Source: an uncultured Methanobrevibacter sp.
GTDB lineage: Archaea > Methanobacteriota > Methanobacteria > Methanobacteriales > Methanobacteriaceae
Reading direction: 5' to 3'
Assembly: GCA_905235495.1 (NCBI GenBank)
Contig: CAJOMK010000045.1
Span: 1-14,439 of the forward strand
Length of the DNA: 14,439 bases
This document shows, one piece after another, positions 13,760 to 14,439 of this stretch (position 1 is the first letter of the stretch; each line of letters begins with the position of its first letter). A program made the position numbers and the translations under genes. The notes beneath the pieces were generated by a model, which saw only the letters and a program-made list of their open reading frames with translations, made no database searches and was not told the origin of the DNA.

Positions 13760-14439
13760 GTGGCTGATAAAGTGAAAAATAAAAAGATTATTGTATTCTT
13801 CATAGTCGGTTTGGCTATTATGGGGGTCATGCTATACTATATTGGTATAAATGAGGTCCTTGATGCTCTTAAAAAATCTAATTTATGGTTTGTTTTATTG
13901 GCTGTACTTTTGCAATTCTTTACTTATTTTTTATACGCGTGGAGATGGCATATCGTTAATAATGCTGCGGATATGTCTTTAGGTGTTAAAAGATTATTGC
14001 CTATGATATTGGTAAGTTTGGTAGTAAACAATATCACTCCAAGTGGCCGTGGAGGCGGAGAACCTGTAAGGGCTTATCTTTTGGCAAAAGAAGGGAATTA
14101 TAAATTTGAAGACACTTTTGCTTCAGTAATTGCAGATAGATCTTTTGATACATTCCCATTCATAATATTGTCTATTATAACAATTATCGGTATTATCACT
14201 ACCTTTTCATTGGATTCCGCAGTACTTGCCATATTGGTGATTTGTGTTGTTGGAATCATTGTAGCAGTTGCAGTATTGATTTATGTATGTATCAATGAAG
14301 CTTTTGGTGTAAAGCTTACTTCATGGATTATAAAAATTGTTCGCAGATTCTATAAAAAATACGATGAAAATACTGAAAAGAGAATTATTGATGCGGTTAT
14401 AAGTTTCCAATCCACTATGAACCTATTGCTTAGAAATAG
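13760..14439 (+). CDS. Flippase-like (UPF0104/LPG-synthase-TM/AglD-like) membrane protein, 3' truncated by window
   Basis: The open frame reaches the window end without a stop (226 codons seen); the terminal TAG is out of frame. It begins with a basic cytosolic stretch and a hydrophobic helix (IIVFFIVGLAIMGVMLYYIG). A short amphipathic part and further helices follow. The family signature NNITPSGRGGGEPVRAYLL occurs at about 95-113, followed by the VIADRSFDT segment, as in the lysylphosphatidylglycerol-synthase transmembrane family that includes archaeal AglD. A lipid or polyprenyl-linked sugar role is likely, but the substrate is unknown. Starts possible: GTG at 13760 (weak GGT upstream) or GTG at 13772 (CTGAT upstream, resembling the larB start context). 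An in-frame stop at 13745-13747 limits extension. Confidence 0.8.
   Translation, partial: MADKVKNKKIIVFFIVGLAIMGVMLYYIGINEVLDALKKSNLWFVLLAVLLQFFTYFLYAWRWHIVNNAADMSLGVKRLLPMILVSLVVNNITPSGRGGGEPVRAYLLAKEGNYKFEDTFASVIADRSFDTFPFIILSIITIIGIITTFSLDSAVLAILVICVVGIIVAVAVLIYVCINEAFGVKLTSWIIKIVRRFYKKYDENTEKRIIDAVISFQSTMNLLLRN

Overview
The window looks like a chromosomal segment of an AT-rich methanogenic archaeon of the order Methanobacteriales, most likely Methanobrevibacter or a close relative. I infer this from several things: TTTATATA-type promoters and GGTGAT/GGAGG ribosome binding sites; a tRNA-Trp gene with a bulge-helix-bulge intron that carries a box C/D guide RNA; an archaeal Hjc resolvase; methanogen-style GatB and HypF; and very AT-rich spacers. 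No mobile element, CRISPR array or phage gene was seen.

Layout. 1-189 is the end of an unrecognised plus-strand gene. It converges on hypF (minus, 2723 to 290), a NiFe-hydrogenase cyanide-ligand maturase whose reading frame is broken about 35 codons before the expected C-terminus. Diverging from hypF across an AT-rich repeat-bearing spacer is larB (2990-3817), for the nickel-pincer cofactor, followed by a GNAT acetyltransferase (3940-4572). A minus-strand cluster then reads gatB, a CBS-domain/ParB-like (SerK-like) fusion, and hisE (7191 down to 4632) with 34-39 bp gaps. It mixes tRNA amidation, probable serine/nucleotide sensing and histidine synthesis. A 306-bp spacer separates gatB from a minus-strand radical SAM gene with an unusual CX4CX2C cluster motif.

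From 8776 to 9262 lies a tRNA array: Asn(GTT), a CAT-anticodon gene, Glu(TTC), Leu(TAG) and His(GTG). The CAT gene is only 57 nt long and lacks the middle of the molecule. hjc follows (9492-9899), then a second tRNA pair, Cys(GCA) and intron-containing Trp(CCA). The two tRNA groups share a promoter design: TTTATATA with ACTGTAT starting exactly 30 nt after it.

A metallo-beta-lactamase-fold hydrolase (10452-11099) converges on trkA (minus). Upstream of trkA in the same direction is trkH, so the pair encodes a K+ channel/transporter and its NAD-sensing RCK regulator. Divergent from trkH is the start of a multi-pass flippase-like (UPF0104/AglD-like) membrane protein that runs off the right edge.

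Most genes are ordinary housekeeping. The observations most worth checking are the truncated CAT-anticodon tRNA, the hypF frameshift, the non-canonical radical SAM motif, the Trp intron guide RNA with only one visible guide, and the CBS-ParB fusion.
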